A DNA stretch of 64,000 nt from positions 210,174,709-210,238,708 of the forward strand of contig CM057009.1 of NCBI GenBank assembly GCA_029891345.1. The letters run 5' to 3'. Below are positions 44,180 to 56,239 of the stretch, piece by piece. Position 1 is the stretch's first letter; every line of letters begins with the position of its first letter. The notes beneath the pieces were generated by a model. The model had not been told where the DNA came from and ran no database searches. It worked only from the letters and a program-made list of their open reading frames with translations. The translations under genes were made by a program, and so were the position numbers. The DNA is from Dryococelus australis. Taxonomy: Eukaryota > Arthropoda > Insecta > Phasmatodea > Phasmatidae.

Positions 44180-44945
44180 TACATGACTAGATTGTGGTGG
44201 TTAGGTTAGGTAAAGTTAGGTTAAGTGAATGGCGAGAGAAATAAATTAATAAAAATATTCGAAGTCCTGAATGCATACAAGTATGACTTGGCTATACAGG
44301 TAGTTTCTTGTATGGTTGGTATAGCTGTTACTTTGATTGGTATGACCTGATCACATGTTCGGTTATTTTGGCAGTATGAAAAAAGTGTAGCTTCGATGGT
44401 GTGAGGAGAATGGTTTAATTGTGTGATTGGTTTGTAAGAGCAGAATGGTTTGATGGAATGTTTGGGTAGTATGAGAGGGGCAAATGCTTAGCTCGTATGG
44501 CTTGTTTATATGTGTAACTCGATAAGTTAGATGGGCTGAAATTGCAGTTAATATAGTTGACTGTTATTATTGATCACTAAGTATGAGGTATGGAGGTGGA
44601 TATGGCTTGCATTGTTAATATCATGAATAAGGCAAGTTAATGTCATGTTGAAAGGTATTATATCTGTTTTGGTACACAGTACCATTCTATATGGTTGTTA
44701 AATAAGACTGGAAGGAGGGGAGGTGATGAAGGGTCTGGCGATGACAAGCGTGCGGTGGTTATGTAACGTGATTATAGAGAGAAATAAAATATATTCAGAG
44801 TTCTTACATGATGGTTAGGTTATCTTAGGTTAGGTTAATTGAAGTTACATTAAGTTATCTTAGGTCACATGTAGTTAAGTATGGCGAAGTTAGGTTAGGT
44901 TATCTTAATCTTAGGTTAGGTGGAGTTAGGTCAGGTAATGTAGAT
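44180..44945. repeat. Interstitial TTAGG-like tracts
   Basis: Clusters of GGTTAGGTTAGG and AGTTAGGTTAAG at 44195-44226, 44813-44840 and 44885-44937. TTAGG is the arthropod telomeric repeat; here it is scattered and degenerate, so these are interstitial, not a chromosome end. Confidence 0.6.
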
Positions 44946-45606
44946 ACTGAACTATTATGTTTGATTTTGCGATGGTGTGTTGAAAAAATATTCATGTCCT
45001 AGCATAGGGGTAGGAACTATTTTTCTAAGTTCAACATAGGATACAAAGTCCCTACATGAAATGCCTTTGTCTGAGATATTAAAAAAAAAAACTTTATATG
45101 TAAATAAATATCGCTAAATTGTGAATTATCTGCATTTATAATATATAACACTTGGCATATATTTCTCAAAACAGTTTATATGCTTATAAAAATCAATTAT
45201 GGTGTTGGTCATAGTCACATAATCATATATTCTGAAGACCTATTCTTATCTGCCTGAAAAACATGATTCTGTAGACATCTACTCGATACACTTAAAAGTT
45301 TAATATAAAATATTAAAGATAAAATAATGAAAATAAAAAATAAATACTTAAAAAGTATATAACTTAAATCTTAAATAATATATATGTAAGTTAACCCTAA
45401 ATAATAAAAAAAAAATTCTAATTAAAAAAATTAATACTTAAAATTTTTTTTATATTTAAATAAACTTAACAAATTATTAATATCTAAATAAAATACTTAG
45501 AAATTATATAAGAGATAAAAATGTAATGTCATTAATGAGAGGCAAGATGATATTTATTTGCCTCCAAGCTATATACATCTTATAAACTTTTGTCCCAGCC
45601 AGCACA
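44946..45606. other. AT-rich gene-free stretch
   Basis: Dominated by A/T words such as TAAATAATAAAAAAAAAATT (about 45300-45500). No coding or structural feature supported. Confidence 0.45.
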
Positions 45607-46370
45607 TGTCGTGATAGCCGAGTGGTATAAGGCGTTAGTCTGGCAACTCAAGGTCCAACTCAAGGTTGAGTTCTAAAAAATGCAGCACCCCTGGCTGCCA
45701 ATTCAAGAACCAATAATGCGCCGAGCTCATGCGACATATGGGAGATCGACTAATCGAACGACTGGCATGCTACCTAGCGGCCAACTCCAGAGCCAAGATG
45801 GCAGTCAAACAAATGTGAGTAATCAATGGAGCGAATGCGACATCAGCTCTCCTACCGGCCAAGGTCAGAATGTGGGAAAAATTATAAACGAAAAAACAAA
45901 GATGGTGACCTACAGTAAATGTAAACAAAGATGGCGGTCTCCAATAACAAATGAAAAAATCAAGATGGTGGCCTCCAGTAACAGATAATGTAAATAAATG
46001 GCAAATGAATGGGAAGAAAAATGTAAAAGATAAAAAAAATGGGAGCAATCGAAGAAAACCTTTGGATAGGCAGAAAAATAAGGAAAGAAAAAATGAAAGA
46101 GCAAAAAAAGTGGGAATACTCAGAGAAAACCCTCGGAAATGCAAGAGTAGGAAAAAAACGACATACTGGTTACCAATACAGTGGTCTAATATGGCGGCAT
46201 ACTTTCTACAAAAATAGCTGTCGAAGTTGGCTGCATACTGGCTACCAACATAGCAGAATCCAAAATGGATGATGCATGACCAGAAAATTGGAGCAGGAAG
46301 TCCAGAATCCAACATAGCATGCACCACCTCTCGAACAATAGGTGGTGTCCCCGAATCGCCATATCGTAAC
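45607..46370 (+). repeat. tRNA-headed composite repeat, copy 2
   Basis: The head GTGATAGCCGAGTGGTATAA...GTCTGGCAAC (45610-45650) is leucine-tRNA-like. It is followed by AAAGATGGCGG/AAGATGGTGG units (45898-45990), a purine-rich part with GTGGGAATACTCAGAGAAAACC, and a tail with CATACTGGTTACCAA and CATACTGGCTACCAAC. Order matches 15207-15850. It lies at one edge of the right inverted-duplication block. Confidence 0.6.
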
Positions 46371-48364
46371 TACATAAAGGTAATTGAATCATAATTGTAA
46401 AACATTTACAGAGATATGGATATTCCCGCAAACAGCTAATTTCACATAAAATGTTTCAGTGTAATATTTTCGTGATGTAGACATGAAACATGTTCGTAGG
46501 TTTTCACATTATAATCAAATTCGCAATGGAAATGAACTCTAGTATCATTCCATTTATCAACAATGGCATATACTTAAGTTATAAGGAAAAATCTTTTTTT
46601 TATGTCATGTTGGGAAAATTGTATCCATTAGCAATCCAAAAAATAAAATGAATTACCTGTTGTATTTGGGAATCCAATCGAAGTGCATTCCCAAAATAAA
46701 AATAATATTTTCCTTTTCTAGGATGGAACTCATTAGCTATCCACCCACCGGTTGTCAGGACCCAAGGTTTAGGAATATAATAAAGATTTTAAGTGTTTTG
46801 ATAGGGAATCGAACTCAGAAATTTACAGCTCCACATAAAAAAAAAATAAAAACGTGTTGTTTGGAAATCAGAGTCGGAAATATAAAAATATAATTGCCAA
46901 GTGTTGTGCTCACTGGATACGGAAAGTTGGTAGTCTGAAGACAAAATTATATAAATTACCCTAGTCAGGAACCCAAATTTAATTACTTACTCAGCGACCC
47001 AAGACACACACACACATATATAATAGTTTTTTAAATTCAAAAATACATAAAGTTAGTAAGTGTTCTAGCCGGAAATCCTATCTGTATTATCCCGAAAATA
47101 TCACATCTCATCAGATGACCAGCATTCGAGGAGTGTAACAATTTTGCTTCCAACATCAAGACGATAATGAATGACAGAGCATGAATTTATAAGCAACATT
47201 ATTTACTTAATCGATGTTTGTGATAATATTATCGAATTCTCCTTGAAAACATGGGTTCGTGGACATATCATTTGATATATAGGCCTACTTATTTAAAAAT
47301 TAAAATAAATATGACAAACATATGTAATTTATTTATAGAATAATGAATGTTTGAAATAGATGATTATTCCATCAGTCGGCAGCAACATATATCAAGGATA
47401 CGATGGTGTTTTGGATGCACAGGTCAGATGACAACTTGTCTAATGGTAGTTGAGTTAAGCACAATGCTTGTTCACCTTGTCTCATACGCCTGGGCTCCAG
47501 ACGCATGGAGGTGATAAAATAGAGGTTTATGGGGAAGTCCAATGGACACGAGTAAAAGAAGGTTCATGCGAGTAAACAGTTGGACGTATGTAAGCATTTG
47601 GAAGTTTGCCGAAAGTTGAACGAATATGAAACGTCATTCGAATGCATGTAGGAAACTGTTGGGTTATTTACAATTATTATTATACACAATCATGTCAATT
47701 GGCCTCTGGCTAAATTTGGAGGGTTATCGAAAGTTGGTAGATCGTCGAAAGTAAATCGAACGAATTCTAACTCCCTCCAATATAGTTCAGTTAGGCAACA
47801 GCATATCATGGAAATCAATTTAACGCATGTGTTTCAGGTTTGCAGGCGAAAGTCACATGAGTGTGCTAAAGAAGCTCATGGTAAACATTTGCATGGGTGA
47901 AAATTTGCAGAAGTTCGAACTTAAATGCTAAATCTTATGGACGCAGGTGATAGGATTTTCCTTATAGTCGAACGCAGATATTACCTCATTTACATATACA
48001 TGGTCTATTCAGTCGAAGGCTGATGCTCATGACGAGGGGATGTGCATCTACATTATGTGTTACCGAACTAGTGATTCCATAATGTGTATTTGGATAGTTA
48101 CAATTTATCATTTGCAAGTGTATACTTGTACATGTGTGTACTAGCATATTTGCTAATTATTCATACTTTCTAATTGCATCATGAGTTCTTGGCAATTTTA
48201 TAATGAGTATTATAAGGAGACTTACAAATTTGGCAAACTGTAGTTTATGGTTATGTAAATGCGATTACTCATTGCATGGCTATGTACGTAAGTGTGATTA
48301 CATCATAATATAACCATTCTCCTCTCCACACATCTCAGCCTTCAAGAGTTGGCACTGAACATGT

Positions 48365-48622
48365 CAGCGAGAGAGAGGGGGAGGGGGAGAGAGAGGGGGG
48401 AAGGGAGAGGGGGAGGGAAGGGATGGAGGGAGGGGAATGGAGAGGGGGAGGGGGGAGAGAGGGAGGGGGGAGGAGAGGGGGGAGAGAGGGAGATGGAGGG
48501 AGGGAGAGAGATAGAGAGGGGGTAGAGGGAGAGGGGGGAGGGAGATGGAGGGAGGGAGGGAGAGGGGGAGGGGGAGAGAGAAAGAGGGGGAGGAGGGAGA
48601 GAGGGGGGAGAGAGAGACACAC
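48365..48622 (+). repeat. Polypurine tract, about 255 bases of G and A
   Basis: GAGAGGGGGAGGGGGAG-type sequence with no T and almost no C on this strand. It has mirror-symmetric segments that could form triplex (H-DNA) structures. It is open in many frames only because it is low complexity. Confidence 0.97.
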
Positions 48623-49859
48623 ACATCGAGCAGGTTAGATGTTAGTCTGTGATCTTAAGTGAACACTTTTTCCAGAATTTATTTAAAAATATTAAGTGAG
48701 TTGCTTAAAAATCGAATCTGGTTTTATAAAATTAACATTACATAAATTAGCCTCAACAAGTATCCAACTCATAAAATTAATTTTTGTTACGTTCCAAAAT
48801 AAGCTATTATTAAGTGTTCTAATCGAAAATCGAACTTGGTAATCCAAAAATATCATCAAATTACTTCCCCAGCACTTAACCCTTAGTTGCACAGTAGCAA
48901 CCATCGGAGCAAGATCTCAGTCTATTACCAGCAAGTGATGGGATACAACACCTGTAGCCCCAGGTGGTAATTAAAAATATTTATATGTGCAATTATAATT
49001 GCCATTATCAATGCAACTGGCATTAAGACAAGTGCATATGATCCAGAGCCACCGACCGAGGCTGGAGTGATTTACCCTTCCAGTCTGCAACTATCTTATA
49101 ATCCAGTGTCCAGCCGAGTAGGAATTTAGTATCACTTGGGTAGGAGAGCAGAGAGGATGAGTGATGGTACAACATTCGCCGGGCGTATACTTCACAGAAA
49201 CAACATCTGCCAAACCTGATCTGCAGTCGCCAAGGTCACACACTGGCCGACCAACACGTCAGCCCAGCACTGATTCCCCAAAAAAAAAATATTCGAGGTC
49301 AACCACTCTTGGCAGAAGAAAAACAGAATTAATAAAATAATAAAAAAAGTTGTTCGGGGATGTTACCCTTTCACATATATAAACAAACATCTGAGTCGAC
49401 ACCTACTGCTCGTGCAGAGGACATGTAATTGTGTAATGAGTAATTGCAAACTGTGATTATTTTGATTGGTAATTATTAATTTGCTTAAGAACTAACTTCC
49501 TACTTAACAAGTACTCATTGCACTGTCATGCATGTCATACTCTATGCACCTGCAGTCGCCAAGTGATGGCATCACCTGTAAACTCAGGCCTCGAAATTAA
49601 TATATGCAGATTTACCTTTGGCATTATGCCAGTGCAGTGGGTCTAAGCGACAGAGGCTGCATTACACCCACCACTCGACCTGTAGTTGCCAAGGGCATGC
49701 CAGTCGAGGTGTCACGTGTCTGCAATACACCCACCACCCTACCTATCTTACTTGTAAACAAGTTCCCTTGAGCCTGGATCGCAGTCTCGCCCAAGCACGC
49801 AACGAGTGAAGATATGCTGCACCTCCAATAAACTGGTTATTGTGTCATTCTCCCCCAAA

Positions 49860-49985
49860 AATATTTAAGGTCAACCACCTTGGAAAATGCCTCATTCCCA
49901 AAAATTAAAAAATCAAGGTCAATGACCTTAACTCAAAGACCCTGGAAATGCATCCAAGGTCAATGACCCACAATTCCAGGTCAAG
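49860..49985. promoter_or_regulatory. Cluster of AGGTCA half-sites
   Basis: AAGGTCAACCACC (49867), AAGGTCAATGACC (49915), AAGGTCAATGACCC (49957) and CAGGTCAAGTCC (49977) lie within about 120 bases, several as inverted pairs around ATGACC. AGGTCA is the nuclear-receptor half-site. The left copy of this block keeps only degraded forms, e.g. AAGGTCACTGATC near 26266. Confidence 0.35.
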
Positions 49986-50099
49986 TCCATTTCTGGATCT
50001 ACCATACTGAGGTCCTTGACCCAGGGATGCGCACTAATGGAAATGAAATGCACCAGGTGCCATTTTTATTAATTTGGTCGCAGGAGTCTCTTACCCGTT

Positions 50100-53000
50100 T
50101 TACTAATACCAACTGGATCATGACTTTACGGATGAACATCGATCATTGGGTTATATGCAGCAGATTCAAGTAGATGAGCCAGAAGTACCAGTCAATGAGG
50201 TGCAGTACATTCTACACATGGCAGTTATGAAGGAGAGTAGCAGCATCACAAAACTAAGGGTGGTATTTGATGCCTCACCAAAGACATCATTAGGAGTATT
50301 CTTGAATGATGAGTACTGGTTTGTCCCAAACAGCAGGATAACATATTTTCATTTTTGATGTGGTTCAGAGAGCTTACAATTCTCTTGGTAGCAGATATTG
50401 CTAAAATGTATCACCAGGTTGGAGTACATGATGTAGATACCAATTTTTAACGATTTGTTTGGAGATGATTACTAGAAGAACCAATCCAAGATTACAGGCA
50501 TCTTACAGCTACATATGGGGAAAATGGTTCACCATACCTTGCCATCAGAAGTCAAAGGCAACTAGCAATATATGAAAAAGTGTAGTTTCCTGTGGCATCA
50601 TCTGTTGTGGTTAGGGACATCTATGTTGACAATATTTTGTCAGGGAGCAGACAGTGTAACTGAAGTAATTGAGTTGCAGAGCGATCTTATCAAGTTGTTG
50701 AAGATAGGAGGCTTCCAACTGTGATAGTATATTTCCAGTACTCCAGAGATTACGGATAGTGTCATCTTTCTTGAGACACATGGTGGTACCGTTAAAGTTT
50801 GAAGTATTGTCAGTCAAGGCATTGGGAGTTGAATAGCATCCATATAGTTATAAGTTTGCAGTATCTGTAAATCCATCTACTCAGCAACTAACCATGACTA
50901 AATGGACTGTGCTTTCAGAAATTGCTAAAGTGTTTGACCCACTAGGCTGGCTGTCACCTGTAACAATTTGAGCAAAACTGCTGCTTCAGTCCCTCTGGGA
51001 ATTGCTCTTGCATTGGAATGATCCACTTCCCAAGTCTGTGTGTGGCACATGGTAGCAGTATAACAAGGTACTGTCTATTATGAAAAGTGTTAAAATAGAA
51101 AGGCAGATAATTTTGTCAAAGCCAGTTTCAGTAGAACTCGTCGGGTTTTGTGATGCCTCTGAAGCAGCCTATGCTGCAGTGGTATATTTGTGAACAATTA
51201 TGAAGATGGTAGAATACTGGTTCACTTGCTTGCTGGGAAGAAAAGGTGGTACCAGTTATGCAAGTGTCATTACCACAGCTGGAATCGCTTGGAGCAGTAC
51301 TTCTGGCAAAACTACTGAAAGCAGTGAACAGATCACTTACAGTTCAAGTGGAAAGGACATTAGCCTTTACAGATTCAATCATTGTAATGGCATGGATAGC
51401 ATCACCACCTAGATATTGGAAAACACATGTCGTCTTCAGGGTGTCTGTGAGCCAAGACCTTGTCAATCCATCCCAGTCGCATCATGTGTATAGTAGTGAC
51501 AATAATGCCAACTGTGCATCATGAGGAGTATCTCCACCTGAGTTACCTAATGATTCAATGTGGTGGACTGGGCCGACATGACTGCAGGTCTTGGAGTTAC
51601 CAGGTAAAACAGTAGGGGATCTTGACAAGCAGCTCAATACGAGAGGGCAGAAACAAGCAGTAACTCTAGTCTGTGTCAGAGTTGTTACTCTCTCTTGGAC
51701 AGATAGTCATTATTGAGTAAACACCTGAGAGTCACTGCTTGGTGTTTAAGATTTTGCAAAAATTGCAGAACGAAATGTAGTAGAGCAAATAAATCATCCT
51801 CTCTGGCTGTAGATTAACTTCATTGGGCACTGTTCCACTGAATGACAACTGTACAAGAAGATATATTTTCATCAGAAATACAGTGCCTCAAAGAAGGTAA
51901 GCCAGTGCCCACAAAAAGTCACATCACCAGCCTTTGTCCATTTTTGGATGATGATGATGTGTTCACGATGGGTGGTCGCCTGACCAGATACCACAGTCGA
52001 GAACACAAGCACCCTGTCCTATTCCCAAAACACAATAAACTTGTTGAACTAATTGTATGGGAGACTCATGTAATGTATCTTCATGCAGGTCCACAGTTAG
52101 TTCAAGAAATTATCTAGCAAAGATTCTGGATACGGGGGCCAGAAACCCTATCAGACAAATTGTCAAGGACGGTGTGAGGTGCCATCGTCATCGAGCAAAA
52201 TCAGCCAAGCACTAATGGGTGAGCTTCCAGCTGATAACGTATGCCCTGCTCATCCCTTTTTTCATTGTGGAGTAGATTATGCAGGACCGCTCCAGCTTTG
52301 AAACTCTAAGGGTGGAGGTAATGTTAGATACAAGTGCTATGTCACAGTTTTTGTATGCTTTGCAACCAAAGCAGTGCATTTGGAACTGGTGACTGACTTA
52401 ACATCTGCCTTCATCGCAGCCCTAAAACGGTTTGTGTCCCATTGAGGTAATCTCAGTGATATGTGTAGCAACTGTCGAACTACTTTTGTAGGTGCTACTA
52501 GGGAACTGAAAGATATGTTTATGTTGGTGAACATGGAAGATTATCAGGGTCGACATTTGGCAGAACAAGGCATTTCATGGCATTTTAACCCACAAGCAGC
52601 ACCCCATCAAGGAGCACAGGGAGAAGGCAGAGATAAAAGTATGAAGTACCACTTGCATTGTGTGATTTGCAGCAACACCCTGATATTCGAAGAAATGTAC
52701 ACTGCACTGATGTTACTTGATGCGTGTCTCAATTCATGACCACTTACTGCATTCTTCAATGATCCCAGTGACTTAGGTTTGCTTACTCCAGGATATTTCC
52801 TGGCTGGAGAGAGTTTACTGGCAGTACCTGAACATGAAGCTACAGCACAAAAACATGTGTCCCGGTGGCAGTTGGTTCAACGGTTGGTGCAGTACTTCTG
52901 GCAATGTTGGTCTGCAGAGTACGTCTCCAGACTTCAGAATCGACTGATATGGTGGTTGAAAGAGTCGAATTTATAGGTAGGTGACCTGCTCATCATGAAA

Positions 53001-53155
53001 GAGGAGAAATTGCCAGTACAACAGTGGAAGCTTGGTCGCATCACCGACAGATTTTTTGGTGATGATGGACTTGTGCGGATGGAGCAGGTGAAAACTGCTA
53101 CAGGTGATATAAAAATACCAGTGACTACAGTTGCGCCTTTGCCTTTCCAAGCATG
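50100..53155 (+). pseudogene. BEL/Pao LTR retrotransposon pol (RT to integrase C-terminus)
   Basis: Plus strand, in order: MAVMKESSSITKLRVVFDAS (RT start, about 50215-50280), LLVADIAKMYHQVGVH, the active site YVDNILSG (Asp to Asn at the second position; about 50620), then the aspartyl-rich RNase H-like region with SLPQLESLGAVLLAKLL and FTDSIIVMAWI (about 51260-51400). The integrase zinc region holds CLKEGKPVPTKSH, FLDDDDVFTMGGRLTRY and KHPVLFPKHNKLVELIVWET (about 51840-52100). The integrase core follows (MGELPADNVCPAHPFFHC, VDYAGPLQ, VFVCFATKAVHLELVTDL) and a C-terminal domain ending LPFQA at 53155. gag, protease and LTRs are not seen. Many stops and frameshifts. Confidence 0.85.
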
Positions 53156-53444
53156 ACTGAATTAAAAATGTATAGAAATTGTAATTTTTGTTGATGAAGT
53201 GTAGATAATTTCTGTACAACAAGTAGGTGATTTGACTTGGTGTAAAGTATTGTTAATTAAGATTAACACGGTGGGAAGAATGTTTGGCCCAATGTATTTG
53301 ATGTACATTGTATTTTGTCAGAGCGAGAAGCCATATTGGGTGGGTTTTGTCTTTGTGCTGTATCATACTAGTGTTCAAGATGGCACGATGTCGATTAAAG
53401 GGCGCTTGATTTTTGTGTGCTAATTTTGTAATTATCATCCTTTA

Positions 53445-53640
53445 GTGAAGGCCAAATGCATTTCCTGACCACATGTAATCCAGAGAAGACTGAGAAAACG
53501 CACCGAACAGCGGAATCGCCCAGTACAATTTCCACATTCGAAAATCCAGGAGTGGCCAGGCTGGGGATTGAACCCTGTTCGCCTTGGTGTAAGGCAAGCA
53601 GGCTAACTGCTCGGCCACCGCAGCTCTAGGAGTGTAAGAA
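53445..53640 (-). repeat. tRNA-derived SINE, copy 3 (best-preserved tRNA head)
   Basis: Minus strand: GCGGTGGCCGAGCAGTTAGC, then ACCAAGGCGAACAGGGTTCA with the B box, then TGGATTTTCGAATGTGGAAA. GTGGCCGAG...GGTTCAATCC is Ser/Leu-tRNA-like. Same family as 19375-19650 and 21409-21690; shorter at its 3' end. Confidence 0.85.
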
Positions 53641-53819
53641 ATGGTCAATTATGTTGGGAAGTTCGCACCACAATTTACTTCCATCACAGAGCTGTTGCAT
53701 CAATAATTAAAAAAAGACAATGAAATTTCATAGGGACAACAAAATATGTCTTTTAGGGCCACCAAGGAACCTATGAGTATCAGATGCATCATAATACTAA
53801 TAAGGAGCAGTCCTGGAAC

Positions 53820-55100
53820 AGACAGATGATAACTGTAACTGGAAACCAGTGATTTATGCATCATGGTCACTCAACAGAAAATAAAAATGCACAAATTGAG
53901 AAAGAAGCCTTAATGTACGCAGGTATGTGAGAGATACGATACATACAGCCTCAGAAAGAATGTATTCCTTAGAATAGAAAATTAACTTTTAGTGGCCATC
54001 TTGAGGCAAAAAAGGTATAGATCAACTATCACCCAGGCTACAGAGATACCAAATTAGGTAAATGAGGTGTTTGTATCAGATACAACATGGTGTAGGAAAG
54101 CATTTTCACACACCTGATGCACTATCATGTTCCCCGGTCAGGGCTGCTGAAGAAAAGGATTAGGTATATGAAAATTGGCAAGATAGATGAATACGAATAC
54201 AACTTAATGGCATGCTTCCCAGCTTCAGACACACAAATTCAAGAAGTGCTACTGGCCCAAACTTCGGATACAACATGCAAGGAGCTGAAACAACTAGTGT
54301 GGGAAGGGTGGCCTCGGAAGACTTCTGAAATATCAGTTTCATTTCGGGTTTATTGGTCGGTACTAGGAGAGCTATTAATCATCAGAGGATTACTAATGAA
54401 CGGATACACTCTAGTAATGCCTACATTACAAAGGAAGGATATGTTGAAAAAAATTCGCTGAAGGCATATGGGCACTAAGAAAAGCATCGAAAGAGCTAGA
54501 GCGATGATATGGTGGCCAGGCATTACAAATTATACAAAAAAATTGTATATCCAGCTGTAAAACATGTATGGGAGAAAAATAACAGACCAGAGTCTCCTTA
54601 GCCTTCCACTTTACCTCAAGTACCATGGGAAATTGTAGGTATGGATCTAGCAGAACATAAGTAGAAGCATTACCTTCTCATGATGGATTACTCTTGGAGA
54701 TACCAGGAAATATTTGAATTGCCTAACATTTCATCTTTGACAACAATATCAAGACAAGGCATTCCTAGAGAACTGAGATCAGACAATGGAACACAGTATA
54801 GCTCTCAAGAATTCACAGATTTTGTCTAATAATTTGGCATTACACACATAACAAGTAGCTCAAAATATGCCCAGGGCAACCAGACAAGTGGAGGCAGCGG
54901 TCAAGAATTTTAAAAACATAATGCAATGATAGTATGACCCGTACTTGGGATTATTGTCATATATAAATACACCATTGCCTGATCTCAAGTACAGCCCAGT
55001 TCAACTTCTTAAGGGTAGATCACTGAGGGACATCTTACCAGTATCACATGAGAGTTTACAACCATTTACAGTGGATAAGGAGTTTGCATTGCCAATTTTA
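53820..55100 (+). pseudogene. Ty3/gypsy RNase H end and integrase region (degenerate)
   Basis: Plus strand: words for the end of RNase H (ASWSLNRK, ALMYAG, HTPDALS) near 53860-54120; the 114-codon frame 54117-54461 with ACFPASDTQIQEVLLAQTSD and CKELKQLVWEGWP (integrase N-terminal region); then ERARAMIWWPGITNYTKKL (about 54490-54540) and, in broken frames, GIPRELRSDNGTQYSSQEF near 54755-54830, which holds the second integrase Asp. The end reads YSPVQLLKGRSLRDILPVS. Different from the two minus-strand gypsy copies. Heavily decayed. Confidence 0.75.
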
Positions 55101-55107
55101 AAGAACT

Positions 55108-55535
55108 TTGAATAAATCTGCTACCTTTCCGTTTTTATTTAACTCCTGTGAAAAAAAGGACAAATTAATTTTAATAATAATGTGTGTTCAGTATTTGGCC
55201 ATCAACAATTCATTAACAGATTGCTAGACCAATATTTAACAGGTCAATAATTGTAAGTAATAAAGTGGATAGACTGTAAGTAATTTAATTAATTATAAAA
55301 CCAAATGATTTGGCAATGGCTATTGTACTTTTTATTCTTGGTTTGAGTACAATGAACAACTCTATATCATGTCATATTTAACAAACAGAATTATTACTGA
55401 CGTATCTTCATCTGCCAAAAGTTAGTTTACTGTGCACAAAAAGGGGGCTCCTCACATGGAGATATTTATGTATCTAATAACAAAAAACATTTGTTTTTTT
55501 TAGCAAATACTATTTTATTATCTTGCTTCTGAGGC
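55108..55535 (+). repeat. Direct repeat, copy 1 (candidate 3' LTR)
   Basis: AACTTTGAATAAATCTGCTACC (55107 on) through CACAAAAAGGGGGCTCCTCA to TTATTATCTTGC matches 61093-61525 over about 430 bp. It follows the gypsy integrase region directly, so it may be that element's LTR. Confidence 0.6.
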
Positions 55536-55539
55536 CCTC

Positions 55540-56235
55540 GTGTAGCCCTTCAGGTAAGATCCAAGCAAGGACATACATGCAGCAAAACAAACAAACCAAC
55601 GACCAAGTCGTAACAGCAGAAATAAATCCATAAGGGTCAAAGGCTTAAAAAGGTTGAACAAACTAACTACCAGGTTAAACACATGAGTTATGAAAAAAAA
55701 ATAGCTATATTTAAAGTTCTCAATACCCATAATAGAATTTCTACAATCAATATAATACTGATACAACATAACTATATTCAAAGCTCTCAATACCCACATT
55801 ACATATTTCAAAATTCAATATAATACTGATACAAAAATCTACCACATCTACAAGATGGCGATTGGATTTTCATTGCACACTGACAGTTTCATGTGGTCTG
55901 ATGAGGATTGGGGTTAGGTAAGAGGAGTGGTAATTAGAAAATGTTTAAATTGGAAGTTTGGTTACCTGGAGTGTCATTGGCATTATTCTCCAGAATAATG
56001 CCAATGACGTCGGTAGAGATGACTCGTCATCAGGATCGTTCCGACAACGGCGTAATCCCTCCAGGGGTTGGAAGTACTCCTCTGGAAGTATTGTATATTC
56101 TTGCTTGCGGAGCTGTGGGATATCAGAGCTCCCCACACGCCCATATGACACTTTACTTACGACATTGCTGTTATATGTGACCATTTAAAACACTAATTCC
56201 ACTGTCGGTATACTTGCAGTAAATTTGGCGGGAGA
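55540..56235. other. Gene-free stretch with a perfect hairpin
   Basis: 55690-55840 contains two short direct repeats around CAATATAATACTGATACAA and CTCAATACCCA. A 36-bp palindrome lies at 55973-56008. No gene supported. Confidence 0.4.
55973..56008. repeat. 36-bp palindrome
   Basis: GTCATTGGCATTATTCT is followed by CC and its exact inverted copy AGAATAATGCCAATGAC. Arms of 17 bp with a 2-base loop. Confidence 0.9.
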
Positions 56236-56239
56236 AGAC

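Larger units (their letters stand above)
46375..50010 (-). repeat. Inverted-duplication block, right copy (carries the empty Tigger site)
   Basis: In reverse complement this block follows the order of 26200-27654 plus 36843-38260. Near 47880 it reads, in reverse, CATGCAAATGTTTACCATGA, where the left copy has TA, then the 9.19-kb insertion, then TA. 48150-49200 has no counterpart and includes the polypurine tract. Confidence 0.78.

Noticed and set aside
45770-46327. 185-codon minus-strand hydrophobic ORF
   Set aside because: Antisense of the purine-rich part of the second tRNA-headed repeat; Phe/Leu/Ser-rich because of poly-pyrimidine sequence.
48335-48638. Several 70-95-codon ORFs of Ser/Pro/Leu or Gly/Arg/Glu
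   Set aside because: Pure translation of the polypurine tract; low complexity, no coding evidence.
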